From assembly GCF_047495875.1 (NCBI RefSeq), contig NC_092463.1, positions 10,674,622 to 10,738,621 of the forward strand: a stretch of DNA of 64,000 bases, read 5' to 3'. The stretch comes from Pithys albifrons albifrons. Its lineage: Eukaryota > Chordata > Aves > Passeriformes > Thamnophilidae. Below the pieces are notes generated by a model, which saw only the letters and a program-made list of their open reading frames with translations, did no database searches and was not told where the DNA came from. Shown here in pieces: positions 1 through 48,200 of this stretch; within the stretch, counting starts at the first letter, position 1, and each line of letters begins with the position of its first letter. Both the position numbers and the translations under genes were made by a program.

Positions 1-102
1 ACTGTTGTCATCGTCCTTGCACTTGGGGGATGAAGAAATCCAGAAATTGAGCAGAACTGGAAGTCCCAGTATTCTGGTACGCTGAAAATTAGAAGTGCTC
101 AC
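1..102 (-). other. MARK3: MARK3 intron 12 (partial)
   Basis: This is sequence 3' of exon 12 on the minus strand, beginning with the GTGAGC donor at 97-102. A cag-like acceptor followed by an open stretch occurs near 75-85, but the frame meets a stop and does not resemble the next MARK3 exon, so I call it intron. Confidence 0.8.
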
Positions 103-37338
<37,236 letters not shown>

Positions 37339-37488
37339 TTTCCCTCACTCGGGCGGCCGCGGCGGCGCCGCGCACAGACACAGACACGGGCCCCGGGCTG
37401 CGCGTCTGCTCCGAGATGGTGGTCGCAGGGAGCCACCATGAAGGACAAGGTGCCTGGCGGGGGGCGGCGTCGCGTCGGGGCCCCCCCA

Positions 37489-37545
37489 CTAGATCCTCCT
37501 CGGGGAGCGGAGCGGCCTCGCCCCCTCCGAGTCCTGCGGGCTCAT
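37489..37545 (-). other. Short uORF, 18 codons
   Basis: An ATG at 37543-37545 with G at -3 opens an 18-codon frame ending in TAG. It would be translated only if the transcript starts above this position. Confidence 0.4.
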
Positions 37546-37568
37546 CCCACAGCCGCGGTCCGCGGGGG

Positions 37569-37595
37569 TCAGCAGCGGGGCGGGGTGCGCCTCAT
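37569..37595 (-). other. Short uORF, 8 codons
   Basis: An ATG at 37593-37595 opens an 8-codon frame ending in TGA. It lies in the probable 5' UTR and is functionally unproven. Confidence 0.35.
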
Positions 37596-37975
37596 CCAGC
37601 GGGGAGGAGATGGAGCCGGGGGAAAGGATGGAGGCGAGGGAAGGGAGGCGGCGAGGGAGCGGCTCTGGGAGGGAGGGGGTGAGCGCAGGGCGGGCGGGGA
37701 GGAGGTGGCGGCGGAGCGCCGCGCAGCCCGGGTTCTCTCCGCTGCCGGCGGGGCACGGCTAGCGCAGGCCCGCCGCCCGGGGGGCTGCCCTCTCCTTCCC
37801 CCGCCGCGGCCCCGCTTCACCGCGCCGCCGCTCGCATCGCGGCCCGCCCCGGGCTCCAAGAAGGCCGGCGCCCCGCGGGCTGCGGACGCTGCGTGAGAGC
37901 CGGGTGTGTGCCCGGTCGGTGCCCGCCGCTCGCTCCCTGCCTGCCCCCCGCTCGCCCCGCCGCTCCCGGACGAGC

Positions 37976-37987
37976 CAAGATGGCCGC
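37976..37987 (-). promoter_or_regulatory. YY1-like site in MARK3 promoter
   Basis: The minus strand reads GCGGCCATCTTG, one base from the YY1 consensus GCCGCCATCTTG. YY1 sites in this orientation commonly lie at or just downstream of transcription starts of CpG-island genes. If that holds, the MARK3 5' UTR begins near here and is about 640 nt long. Confidence 0.5.
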
Positions 37988-38067
37988 GCGGCTCCTCCGC
38001 GCCAGCCCAGCGCGACATGAACCGGAAGGTCCCGCCCCCCGCCTGGCGTGTGCGGCGGGGCTGGGGC

Positions 38068-38275
38068 GGCCCTGCCCTCCCGGGGACCGGCCCCTCTGCC
38101 CTCCCGGGAACCGGCCCGTGCGACTCCGGGGACCGGCCCTTCCCTCCCGGAGACCGGCCCCTGCGCTCCGTGGGATTCCAGGGACCGGCCCCTGTGCTCT
38201 GTGCGACTCTGCTGCTCTCCGGGGATCACCCCGGCCCTCCCGGGGACGGGCCTTGCCCTCCCGGGGTTCGGAGCA
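38068..38275. repeat. GC-rich imperfect minisatellite in MARK3 promoter
   Basis: Units with the core CGGGGACCGGCCC recur about seven times, with spacing of roughly 21 to 41 bases. Examples of accggccc lie near 38086, 38110, 38132, 38153 and 38184, followed by more diverged copies. The array sits at the upstream edge of the CpG island and directly borders the CR1 element. Confidence 0.8.
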
Positions 38276-38289
38276 GCCCCGCGGCTTGA

Positions 38290-38824
38290 AGTGATCTTTG
38301 CCTTTTTGAGACCCCACTGGCACTGCTGCGTACGGTTCTGGTGTCTCCAACATAAGGAGAACACGGAACTGTTGGAGCAAGCCCAGAGGGGGCCACGAAG
38401 TTGGTGAGGGGAGTGGAGCATCTCCCCTACCAAGACAGGCTGAGGAAGTTGGGGCTGTTCAGCCTGGAGAAGGTTGCGTGGGGACCTCATAGCAACCTCC
38501 TGGAATCTGAAGGATTTACGGGGATATCAGAGAGGGACTCACTGTCAAGAACTGTAGTGGTAGGACAAGGAGGTAATGGGTACAAGTTGAAAGAGGGGAA
38601 ACTTAGGTTAGATACTGGGAAGAAGTTCTTTACTGTGCGGGTGGGGAGATACTGGCACAGGTTGCCCAGAGAAGCTGTGGGTGCCCCATCCTTGGAAGTG
38701 TTCAAGCCCAGGCTGGGTAAGGCCTTGAGCAACCTGGTCTGGTGGAAGGTTGTCCCTGCCCATGGCAGAGTGGGGGACTAGAGGATCTTTAGTATCTAAC
38801 CCCTAACATTCCATGATTCAATGA
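38290..38824 (+). mobile_element. CR1 LINE, 5'-truncated, 3' end intact
   Basis: This is a 5'-truncated CR1 retrotransposon of about 535 bp on the plus strand. Translation shows the C-terminal end of the CR1 ORF2 protein in broken frames: DRLRKLGLFSLEK, then GNGYKLKEGKLRLD, KKFFTVRVGRYWHRLPRE and APSLEVF...ALSNLV. The element ends with the CR1 3' signature (cattccatgattcaatga). It is moderately diverged and cannot encode protein. It lies head-to-head with MARK3 and marks the end of the CpG island. Confidence 0.93.
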
Positions 38825-39929
38825 AGAGCCCCTCAGGGAGCTGCAGGACTCTGTGAGAGGAGATGCAGTGTGAGGCTGGACGAGGAGCTCAGGTGTTGGG
38901 AAGCATTGTGGGGCAGAGGGGATGGAATATTGCAGAGAGTGGCAGAGGAAATGGCAGCATCTCCTCCATGGGGAGGTCCAGTCAGGGAAGGGGCCACTGA
39001 TGGCCGGGGACAGGGTTACTGGTGTGGGGACTCCAGAAGTGTGTCTGCTGTACAGCTGTGCATAGGTATCAGTCCTCAGGTCATCTGCCAAAGCATGTCC
39101 TCCCTTTTCTTGGGGTTTCCAGCCCAGAGGATGGTGTGTGATATAGAAGGACTCTCACACCTGGTGGGAGTCTGAGGCTGTTGTTGGCAGATCTCACCTG
39201 GTACAGTCAGGTACCCATGCAGTGTGACAACATGGTCTGTTCTGTTTGGTGGAGGAACCTGGGGTATCCAAACATCCTTTGTATATCCAGCAGTTACCCT
39301 GCACAATCATTAAGTGTACAAAGAAGATCTTGTTATAGTCATGAGACAATCTAATGATGAATGAAAAATAAAAAAGAGAAATAACTTCTGTATATTCCAT
39401 ACGTAGGTGATTGAAAACCAAATCTATTTCTGGTTTTGTTTGTTTTTTTTAATTTTTTTTTTTAACAGAAAATATGAACCTCTGTAGAAAAAAATTGCTG
39501 GATCTGGTGGGATATGTAGAAACTTGGCATCTCTGCAGATCTGGCAGCTTTGCAGTAACATTTTGTCTTTCTAAAGTGTAATTTATCTGACAAAATTTAT
39601 GGCTCTCATAAATATTTACCAGCTTAGCCCTGAAATCCATCCCATGATGTAGGTAATATTTTCCTTGCTTTTAGATACTCGAGCAAGGAAAGATAGCCTT
39701 TGAACACTACCCAAGAAATAAGTTGTATGTTTGTTACTTCATCATCAGGACAACAAAATGCTCCATAACACCTGACCTGCAGATCTTCCTTTCTCACTTT
39801 CACATTAAGCTAATGCCTTGCTCTGGGTTAATGACAGGGATTTTGGAGTTGAGAACTCATCTCTTGTGCAAATGATCTGTATTTCTGTGTATGCATGCAT
39901 ATCCATGTGCCTATTTGCTCAGAAGATAC
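38825..39929. other. Intergenic sequence, no feature recognised
   Basis: This unique-looking sequence lies between two CR1 copies. It contains a T-rich run near 39437-39465. No exon or RNA gene is recognised. Confidence 0.7.
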
Positions 39930-40184
39930 ATAGAATCATAGAATCAATTGGGTTGGAAAAGACCTCTGAGATCGCCAAGTCCAACCCTTGGTCCAACTCC
40001 AGTCCATTTACCAGATCATGGTACTCAGTGCCACGTCCAATCTCAGTTTAAAAACCCCCTCTCTGGGCAGCCCATTCCAATGCCTGATTACGCTCTCTGG
40101 AAAGATTTTTTTTCTGATCTCCAACTTAAATTTCCCCTGGCAGATCTTAAGCCTGTGCCCCCTTGTCCTATTGGTAACTGCCTG
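39930..40184 (-). mobile_element. CR1 LINE, 5'-truncated, little diverged
   Basis: Reading the plus strand, the element opens with the reversed CR1 3' tail (tagaatcatagaatcaattg) and continues with ggttggaaaagacctctgag and the typical 3' coding region up to about 40184 (cttgtcctattggtaactgcc). It is therefore inserted on the minus strand and truncated at its 5' end, about 255 bp long. The sequence is close to the neoavian CR1 consensus as I know it, so it is younger than the others in this window. Confidence 0.93.
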
Positions 40185-41386
40185 ACATGCTCAGAGTGGA
40201 GCTGCTCTCCTGGGGAAGCAGACAGAACCCTTTGTGTGGAGTGGGGAGTGGGGTTTGTAGCTGCTATATCTGACTTGCCAAGTCTAAAGCAAAGCCAGGA
40301 GAAGTATCCAGATCTCCTGGCTTTGCCACAGGGCTGCTGCTTCATCCTTTTGTTTTCTGTTGCCAGTAGAATATGTTCTTTACAACACGTTTGTAAAAAA
40401 TTGTAATTCACTCAAGACAGAGTCAGAAAAAGAGCAAAAAATAGACATAATGTTTACATAGGTTGTTACCCAGACTAATGCTCTCACCCTGCCCTCGTGG
40501 GCATTCCAGCCAGCAGGACAAGGCTGAACTGCCCATGTTTGAGCAGGGGAGTGATTTGCAGCTTGTGAGCAGCACACTGAGCACTCTAGTGCTGTTTGCA
40601 CCTATGAGTGTGCTTGTCCTGAGCCTTGGCAAAACAGATCTGTGGAAGTTCTGTGCACAGGCACGATGAGGTATTAAACTCTGCTAAGCATTAGGTTTTA
40701 CATACTTGCATTGCTGCTCCATGGAAGCAATAGTTACTGTGATAAAACCTGAAAGGTACAGTGGTGGCTTAGTGTCAGGGGAAAATCTTGGGCCTGTTGT
40801 TACAGTAGGAGTTCTGCTATCACCCTTGATAAGGCCAACATTTAAAACTTGCATTCCAAATTAAAAGGGGACAGGGAAAGAATGCAGGGGAAGGGGAAGA
40901 AGAATTGTAGGGAAGGACTTTGTGCCTTCAGAGTCATGTTTCTGATTGGCAAAGTGATTTTGAAATAAGAACTTTTGAAAAAGTGCTTGAGACCACAAAA
41001 ATAATAGCAGCTGATTTTGCTGTTTTATTGCCATTAAATGGCAACATTGGTTAGAGCTGGTCTTAATGAGTAGCTGGTCTTTTGTATGGAATGACAATCT
41101 GCATAGCAGGTGCTTCTGTGTTTCACTGTTGCTATATTCTGTTTCTCAGATTTAAACAGATGAGTTAATTTCAAAGTGTATTTGTTTCCCTTTTAGAAAT
41201 TTGGCCATAGTAAAATAGCTGATTGCGTGTGTTTCCTATTTCTTTGTTGTCCATAAATATTCTGCATGTTATCAGCTACTACTTTAGCGGCATTCACAAA
41301 TCAGAAGGTGATTTTTTTTCCTATCTGAAGGTTCTGAAAACTCAGAAAGTGGTGTGATAATTGTATTATGCTTTGTGGTTCTTGTG

Positions 41387-41402
41387 CTATCACTAGTGAT
41401 AG
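41387..41402. repeat. Perfect 16-bp palindrome
   Basis: CTATCACTAGTGATAG equals its own reverse complement. It could be a binding site for a dimeric factor or chance. Confidence 0.8.
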
Positions 41403-43787
41403 TGACAGTGGTTTCATAAGGGGACTTAAATGACAGTATTTGTATGTTATCTGGAAGAAGCTGCAATTTGCGCTTTGAGCTGTACTGGCTGCAGTGCTAA
41501 CAGTAGAAAAAGCTTGTTTTTGCCAGTAGAGTTGGAGAATATGACTCAAAGACATACAGGAAGCAGATCTGCTAGTTAAGGTGCCTTTTTTGTGTCATTC
41601 TTTGGCTGTCACCACATAGAAAACAATATGATACAGAACAATATCATTGTGGGGTAGAATTCAGAATTTTTTTCTTCCAGACACTAAAATCAACACAAAG
41701 AACCTCTTAACACTGCACTGCACAGAGTAGACCCTAACTTTAACAGCATTTGTGATCAGATCAAAATATGCTGGAGTTGATTAAAATTGCTGGACAAAAC
41801 TTGAGGATTAATTTTGATGTATTCATATGCACAAGTTTTGAGCCTTAATTCTGGAAGAAGGATTACAAATACAGAACAGACTGAGGAATTTGTGTTCCCT
41901 ACACCTCACCTTAAAGGCTGCGGACTGAAAGAAATCAGTTGGTAGAGGCAAGTAGAGAATCAACTAATGTAATTGTTACAGCTTCCTCATTGTACACCAC
42001 AGCTATGACAGTATTTACCAGCTTGGAACCTGCCCAGATATGAAATCATTTTAGTTTATACAAAAATTCCAGTTTAGACTGATAATTGCTAGCCCTGATA
42101 CAACTTTTTGGTTTTTTCCATAAGTCTTTGCAAAACATGTTCTAAAATATGGTCATCCTCAGGGAAGTAACCAGTATTATTCCAATGCCTTGCTTTTTTT
42201 GTTGTAGAAATTCTAAGGTAATTCCATGCAGTGAAAGATTTCCAGGACTGCTTCATCATCAGTGTTGTCTTTAATACTGAAGTAATTCATTGTGTTTGAA
42301 ATAATTACTTGTATTTGGTTTTAAAATCTTAACTTCCAAAGAATACCTAATCTTAACAGTGCTTTATAGTAGGAAGAAGTGTGTGATTTTTTTAAATGTC
42401 AGTGATAAAGCTATTGATAGAAAAGGACTGATTACTGTGCAACCTCAATCAATAGTCCATGCTCAGTTGTAATGAGGCCTAAGCACAGCTCACTGCAAGG
42501 CCTGGGCAAAATGTGGTGTTGACGGCAGAGAAAACAATGGAAAGAAGAAAGATCTTCCTCCTCAGCTTCATGACCATCAGTAATCTGAAAGGTGGGAGAA
42601 GGTGTTCATGTGTTGACTTCTTCCTATGATCCATACAGGAGAAGGGTGGGTCCCTGGGGCCAGCAGAGTGGCCGTGGCAGTGCAGCTGCTCTGCAGTCCT
42701 CAGGTGCAGGAGAGGTTCAGGCACTGAGCTGCGACTGTGAGCAAACAGAAGCGAGCAGTGGTGGTTCCTGAACTGCATGCCTCATTTAATTCCTTGCCTG
42801 TAAGGCCAAGCATGCTGTGCTTTGCCTGCAGAGCCATATGGTGTGGTGCATGACACGTGAACCTTCATGATGGGATCACTATCAAGTGCCTGAACTGCAC
42901 TAATTCCACCACCATTTGACGCAAATACCTATATGGATCGTAGCTCCAGGACAGAATCGCAGTGCTCTGGAAAGTCGAGTGAGAGCATTGCTCTCATGGG
43001 TTGGCACAAGGTCAACATTTAGAGAAGAGAGAATTGAAAATACCTCCTTAGCTTTCCCTAACGCTGATCCCATGTGGGTTACAAAGGCAGTTCAAAAGAC
43101 AAGGAGCCAGTTGTGGTGTTCCTAGCTCTGAGTTTGACTCCGCATGTTTGAAGCTAAAATAGGTGTTTTATGGCAAGCCTCTTCCATTCCTACTAGTGCA
43201 TGACCCCAACGAAGAAGCATCTTTGCAATCTGTGTCAGGCATGTTACTGTGGCTCCTACACCATTTCCTGTGTGGTTGATACTGAATCAAAGACTCCATT
43301 GACAATGATGAGAAAAGAATAGATGACTCTAGCACACATAATGTTTTCAAGTGCAAATTAATAATTGGTGTGCCCAAGTGTTAGTGGGAAGTCATTGTTT
43401 TTTAGCAGTGAGATAAATTCCAGATATTTTGGGCACAGGTTATCTAAAAATGGTATAGCCCACGCTTGTTCAAAAAAAGGAACATCTAAAATAGTCAGGC
43501 TAGTGGAAAGTACACAGCTCAGTTGAAATTCCCAGGGCCCAGGATAAGCCCCAGAGTGCTGGGTTTTGCTTGGAGAGACTTGACAAGGAGCTGTTAGAGC
43601 TTCCTTCTCTGTCTCCAATCCCAAAGCATCTCACATCCAACTGGCAGCTCCTGCCTTTAGCAACCATTTGCACCTTCAGCCGCCATTCCTGTTGGTTATA
43701 ACCTCCTCTGAGAAGAATCTTGTATTCTCCAGAGACTCCCAAGTGTGTCTGCACAGGCAGTTTAGTATACACCCAAATCCATGTATT

Positions 43788-43815
43788 AACATACCTTGTT
43801 AATACAAGGTATGTT
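43788..43815. repeat. Perfect 12-bp inverted repeat, 4-base loop
   Basis: AACATACCTTGT and its exact reverse complement ACAAGGTATGTT are separated by TAAT. The structure would fold into a short hairpin. The stem is too short for a microRNA precursor, and there is no gene nearby for which it could be a terminator. Confidence 0.85.
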
Positions 43816-44599
43816 GAGATCCAAGCTTGGGCTGAGCCTCAGTAGTCTCTGCAGACACTTTTGGTGAAGAGCCAGGTTGTTGCTCATACAGTGTCCAAGG
43901 CTTTGGCAGAACCAAGCCCTTAAATTCCTATGTGTGGATTTCCCTGAAGTAACTTGTGTTTGATTTAGATCGTGTCTTTCACTTAAACACTGCCAGAGGC
44001 AAGGATCTGTGAGCAATCTAGAAAGATGGTCCATGTGATTGTTTCCCTGATTTTTAGAAACCTTTTCTTCTGCTCTGGGTATGGTTCCTGATGACAGCTT
44101 CCAGCTATGGCATCTTTCCTGCTTTTGTCTTATGGATGATCAGACTTTTACTCCCAGTCAGGACTCAGCTCAGCCCACATCCGCGTCATCTCAGAGATTG
44201 AAATCTTGGGGTCTGTCATCAAAAGGCACCCTATTCCAATTTGCAGAGCACAAGGGTGCATGTTTCCTCTGGTTCATCTCTACCTTATCTGTTGTTTTTT
44301 GCTGTGGATACCAGATGTGAACATGGTTTTCCAGCTGTAATAACATAAAACGCAAATACAAACATGACATAGCTTATTTTGGTGATGCCACAGCCTAAGA
44401 ACCTTGTTTAGCCCTTTCAGATATTGTAACTCTGAACTCTGGAAACCCTGCCCTTTCCAGAATCTCTGACCCTTCCCCTCTATATGCATATCTCCTATCT
44501 TGAAACTACCCTTTATTCCTACAAGTATAATTTTTAACTTTGGTTGTACTCAAACGTGTATTGTTCACCTGATTGCTGTTTTGCAAACCAGTTTGCTCT

Positions 44600-45260
44600 G
44601 CCCTGGTGATACATCTATTTAATTTCCACCTTCTCTCTCTGTCTTGGTGTCACCTGCAAACTTTGTCAGTAATCCTTTTGTTTCTTTACAGTTCTTGATA
44701 AAATATCAGTTGGTGAAGAAGCAGAACTGATTGTGCTGTGTTACAGGACCATATTGCAATTTTCTGATGTTAAAAAATTGTTGATAAGTAATTGCCACCT
44801 TAAAAATTCATACAATGAATTGGCCATCCCAGGGTTGGGAAGGGCTAGAGGGAAAATAAGCACCTCTGAGGAAACACAACTGATTACTGGGGTCTGTCAG
44901 CAAGTAAAGGGAAGGAGTGAAAGGACTGAGGGCTGAGTAAATGGTTGGAGTGGGACACTGAGCCAAAGGTCCCAGGATGGCACCCCAGGAGTAGTGTCTG
45001 CTACTCCCAGTGCTCCAAGCACCCTTCCAGGAATCCCACAGTGGTGTCTAAGGGATGATTAGGCAACCAATTTATATGTGTCACATTGGGTTTGTATTGT
45101 TCTAGTTTCTTAATCAATATGTCCTGCTGCAACAAGTTGAAGGCCTTAAAGAAGTCTTTTACATCAGCTTCATAACATTTATCACTCAACTTTACACTCT
45201 CCATGGTGAAAGAAGTCAGTTTGAAAGGGTCTTCCCATAAACTTCTGTTGATTGGCATTA
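44600..45260 (-). mobile_element. Ancient CR1/L3-type LINE fragment (RT domain)
   Basis: The minus strand encodes a worn reverse-transcriptase piece. The segment DVKDFFKAFNLLQQDILIKK (about 45110-45170) resembles the LINE motif LDFCKAFDTVPHDILVSKL. Further along in the same direction, near 44640-44690, a sequence resembling LTKFADDTKL is visible as LTKFAGDTKT. Order and orientation agree with one element, interrupted and heavily mutated. The boundaries are approximate. Confidence 0.65.
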
Positions 45261-48200
45261 ATTATATCTTCCTCTCTTAATTCTTTGTGAATCTAGATCC
45301 ATATGAGTCATTCCATTATACTGCCAGGACTCATGTCAGCAGACAGACCTATAAATACTTAGATCCTTCTCTCTACCTTTTCCAAAACTTTTCCCAACAT
45401 CTGCTTTCCTTTGAAGCTTTCCCACTGTACAAATATTACTGGATATCACAAACAGCTGTAGTGCTCTGCTGATGTGCTGAAGGCATCCTTAATAATTACT
45501 CAGACAAAATCAGCCACATGATATGCTCTACTGAAACAAGAGGGTTGAACAACAAATTAAGTCTACAATCATAAGCAGCATTTGATGTGAAGAAATATTT
45601 TGTTTCCATGTTTATCCTGAGTTTTTATATCACAAATATATTTTATATATTTTGGCTACAAAGGGTAGAAGGTCAGTAGCTTCAAATTGAACTGGAAAAA
45701 TATCACAATAACGCTGTTGCCCCAATTCTGATTATAATTTCCCTCACATAAGAAGATAGAAACACATTTGGAGAGAGAGAGGGGATGTTTTGTCATCTAA
45801 GCGCAGGACACTTTTCAAGGTGCATAGAAGAGCAAAATGATTTAGAAGGAATGTTTTAATATTATGAAAAAGGCAGAAATTAAGACTGTCATAATTTCGA
45901 ACACACACAAATAGTAAACTCAAGTCCTCTATTCATCTGCATCTGTATTTATCTGAACAGGTATCTGAAGTTGCTCATGAGGGCCAGGTTTCCTTCCCCT
46001 GGCTGCCCCTGTGGCCAGCCTGGCTGGCGCTTCCTGGTGAGAAAGATGTACTCCCAGCTCAGGCGTTGGAGGAACAGGATGTCTTTGTCCCAGAATAGTC
46101 AGGGCACCAATTCTGCCTCTTCCTGGCCAAGAGTGCCAGTCACAGCTTAGCCTTTTTTTTCACTGATGACAATGAGCATTTTGGGATTAGGTCTGTGGTC
46201 TGTATGAATCACAGAGCTCTGCAGGACTTGCCTCAAGTGCCTGGCGCTGTGCAAACATCATAAACGAACAGTCCCCGTTGGCAGTGAAGTCCATGCATGC
46301 TGCAGGTATTCTCCGTGGAGAAAACGGAGCCTGCAGCGTGCAGCTGAAGAGTTTTCTCCATGTGTCACAGTTTCCTTTTGAATAGCTTGCACTGGTTTTC
46401 TTTTCACAAGTTACACAGCATCATGATTTATAGTCAAACACCTAGCTACAACTGTATAACATTAATAACCATTCATTGCTTTTAATTCCCTTTTGCCCTT
46501 CTCTCTTTTAGCCCAGTACTTCTCCTGGGACTTGTTGGACCAAAGTCTCCTTTCACCATTCATAAAAATACCATCTGAGCAGGGCTGCTTGGAGCAGGGC
46601 AGGCTCCGAGGAACTCTCTTGTCTGAGGAATGCTGCTTTTTGGGGGCACTGCACTGCTCCCCTGCCCTCAGTGAATGCCCACTCTGGCACCTATCCTCCC
46701 CCTGGCCCCTTAGCTAGTCTGTCAACGGAGTGATAATTCTTGCTGGCAGGATCTGCTCTTGCAAATATAGGATCCCATTGAGCTCATAAATACTTCCTGT
46801 CATTGCATAGGGTTGCCAACAGTAACATTCCCTTCCCCATTTATAGGAGATGCTGAATATGGCATTGGTACTATTAACACCTTTAATGTTTCTCCCATTA
46901 ACATTTTCCACCCATAAAAGGGTTTTCATATTTTCTGTTGGTTCTGGGTTTACTTTCTTTGGTGGCTACTGAAGCTTGAACCACCTGAACTTCAAGGAGT
47001 GGGTCCTTTAAATTTGTTTTAAAACTCACAGTAATTATAGATTTTTCAGTCTGATTTTGAAAAGCAGGATAATATTGGAGAGAAATGTGGGTGTATGACG
47101 TTGAATGCTTTAGGAACCCTTTATATTTACATTTTTTTTCCAGCAGCTATATGGAATCAAATACCCATTAAAAGGAACCATCAGTAATTATTAATATAAA
47201 ACTTTTCTATGACTCAAAAGGGAAAAAAGGGGAAGATTGAAAAAAGGTAAGGTTCCCCCTCTAGAAGATAAAAGAATGGAGAGGATTTTGCAGATTTTTA
47301 AAGGCTCAGTAAACGCTTGCTCCTGTTTTTCAAACAGCTTTTGCTGAAAGCATATTTGTGTGTCTACATTAGCAGATGAGATGGTTTCAATCCCAGGAAG
47401 CAGGGAGATGGGAGCAGTGCTGATTCCTGATGCCTTGCCCTGGGAGGAGAAGTGAAGGATGGCATTGGAGGGGCTGGGTGGGCTGCATGAGTCTTCTCAG
47501 GAGGAGAGGAGGAAGGGAACACACATGTGAACATGAAGGAAGAACTGACAGGCTGGAAAAGCACATGGATCTGAGGGATGGGGTAAGAGCTAGCAGCTGG
47601 TAAAACATGCAGGGATTAACCCTGGGAGAATTTTCCTTTTGAGCAAATCCACTTTTCTCACAAGGAGGAGCGAACTGAGAGGCCACGTTAGGTCCCATGC
47701 TGGGTATGATCCTGGATGGTTGAAGTTTTTGTATCCTAATACTACCTGGCTTCAGTGAATATTGCAGTTGGTTATTGCGGGGCTGAGCCTCTAGGACTCC
47801 CTTTAAGAGGAGGAAAATCATTCTGCCTTCTTACATGAGGCAGATGACCTGCTAGGCCACTTGTTCCCAAGAGACACTGCTGAAGGTCCAAGGCATCACC
47901 TGCACCACCTGAGTACAAGCCCGGGCTCACCTGGGCTGAAGTCTGACCACAGTTAGTTGAGAGAGGGTGCTCAGAGGATGTTACAGGGCTCCTTTCATAG
48001 AGGTGCCTGTTAGAGGAAAACATGTTTTCACTGAACTACATTTGCCATTTTCTTCCATGTCCCATAGCCCACTTCATGACACTGTGCCCTTGGACTTCAG
48101 GACCTGTCAGGGCTACTCTGATAAGACCCAGCACAGACTGGGAGAGGACTTGGGAAATGCACTGTCTTCTGGAGACAGTGGAGTGGGGCAGGTACAGCCA

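Larger units (their letters stand above)
40185..44599. other. Intergenic sequence with two small inverted repeats
   Basis: No gene is recognised. Two perfect inverted repeats are listed separately (41387-41402 and 43788-43815). The short open frames on both strands show no family resemblance. Confidence 0.65.

Noticed and set aside
1..90. Possible MARK3 exon 13 after an AATTTTCAG-like acceptor
   Set aside because: Joined in phase to exon 12, the frame soon reaches a stop and does not resemble the following MARK3 spacer sequence.
37759..38490. 243-codon minus-strand open frame upstream of MARK3
   Set aside because: It is low-complexity Arg/Gly/Ala sequence spanning the minisatellite and running into the CR1 element. 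It is not a gene.
38401..38781. 126-codon plus-strand open frame
   Set aside because: It is the decayed C-terminal end of CR1 ORF2, counted as part of the LINE and not as a host gene.
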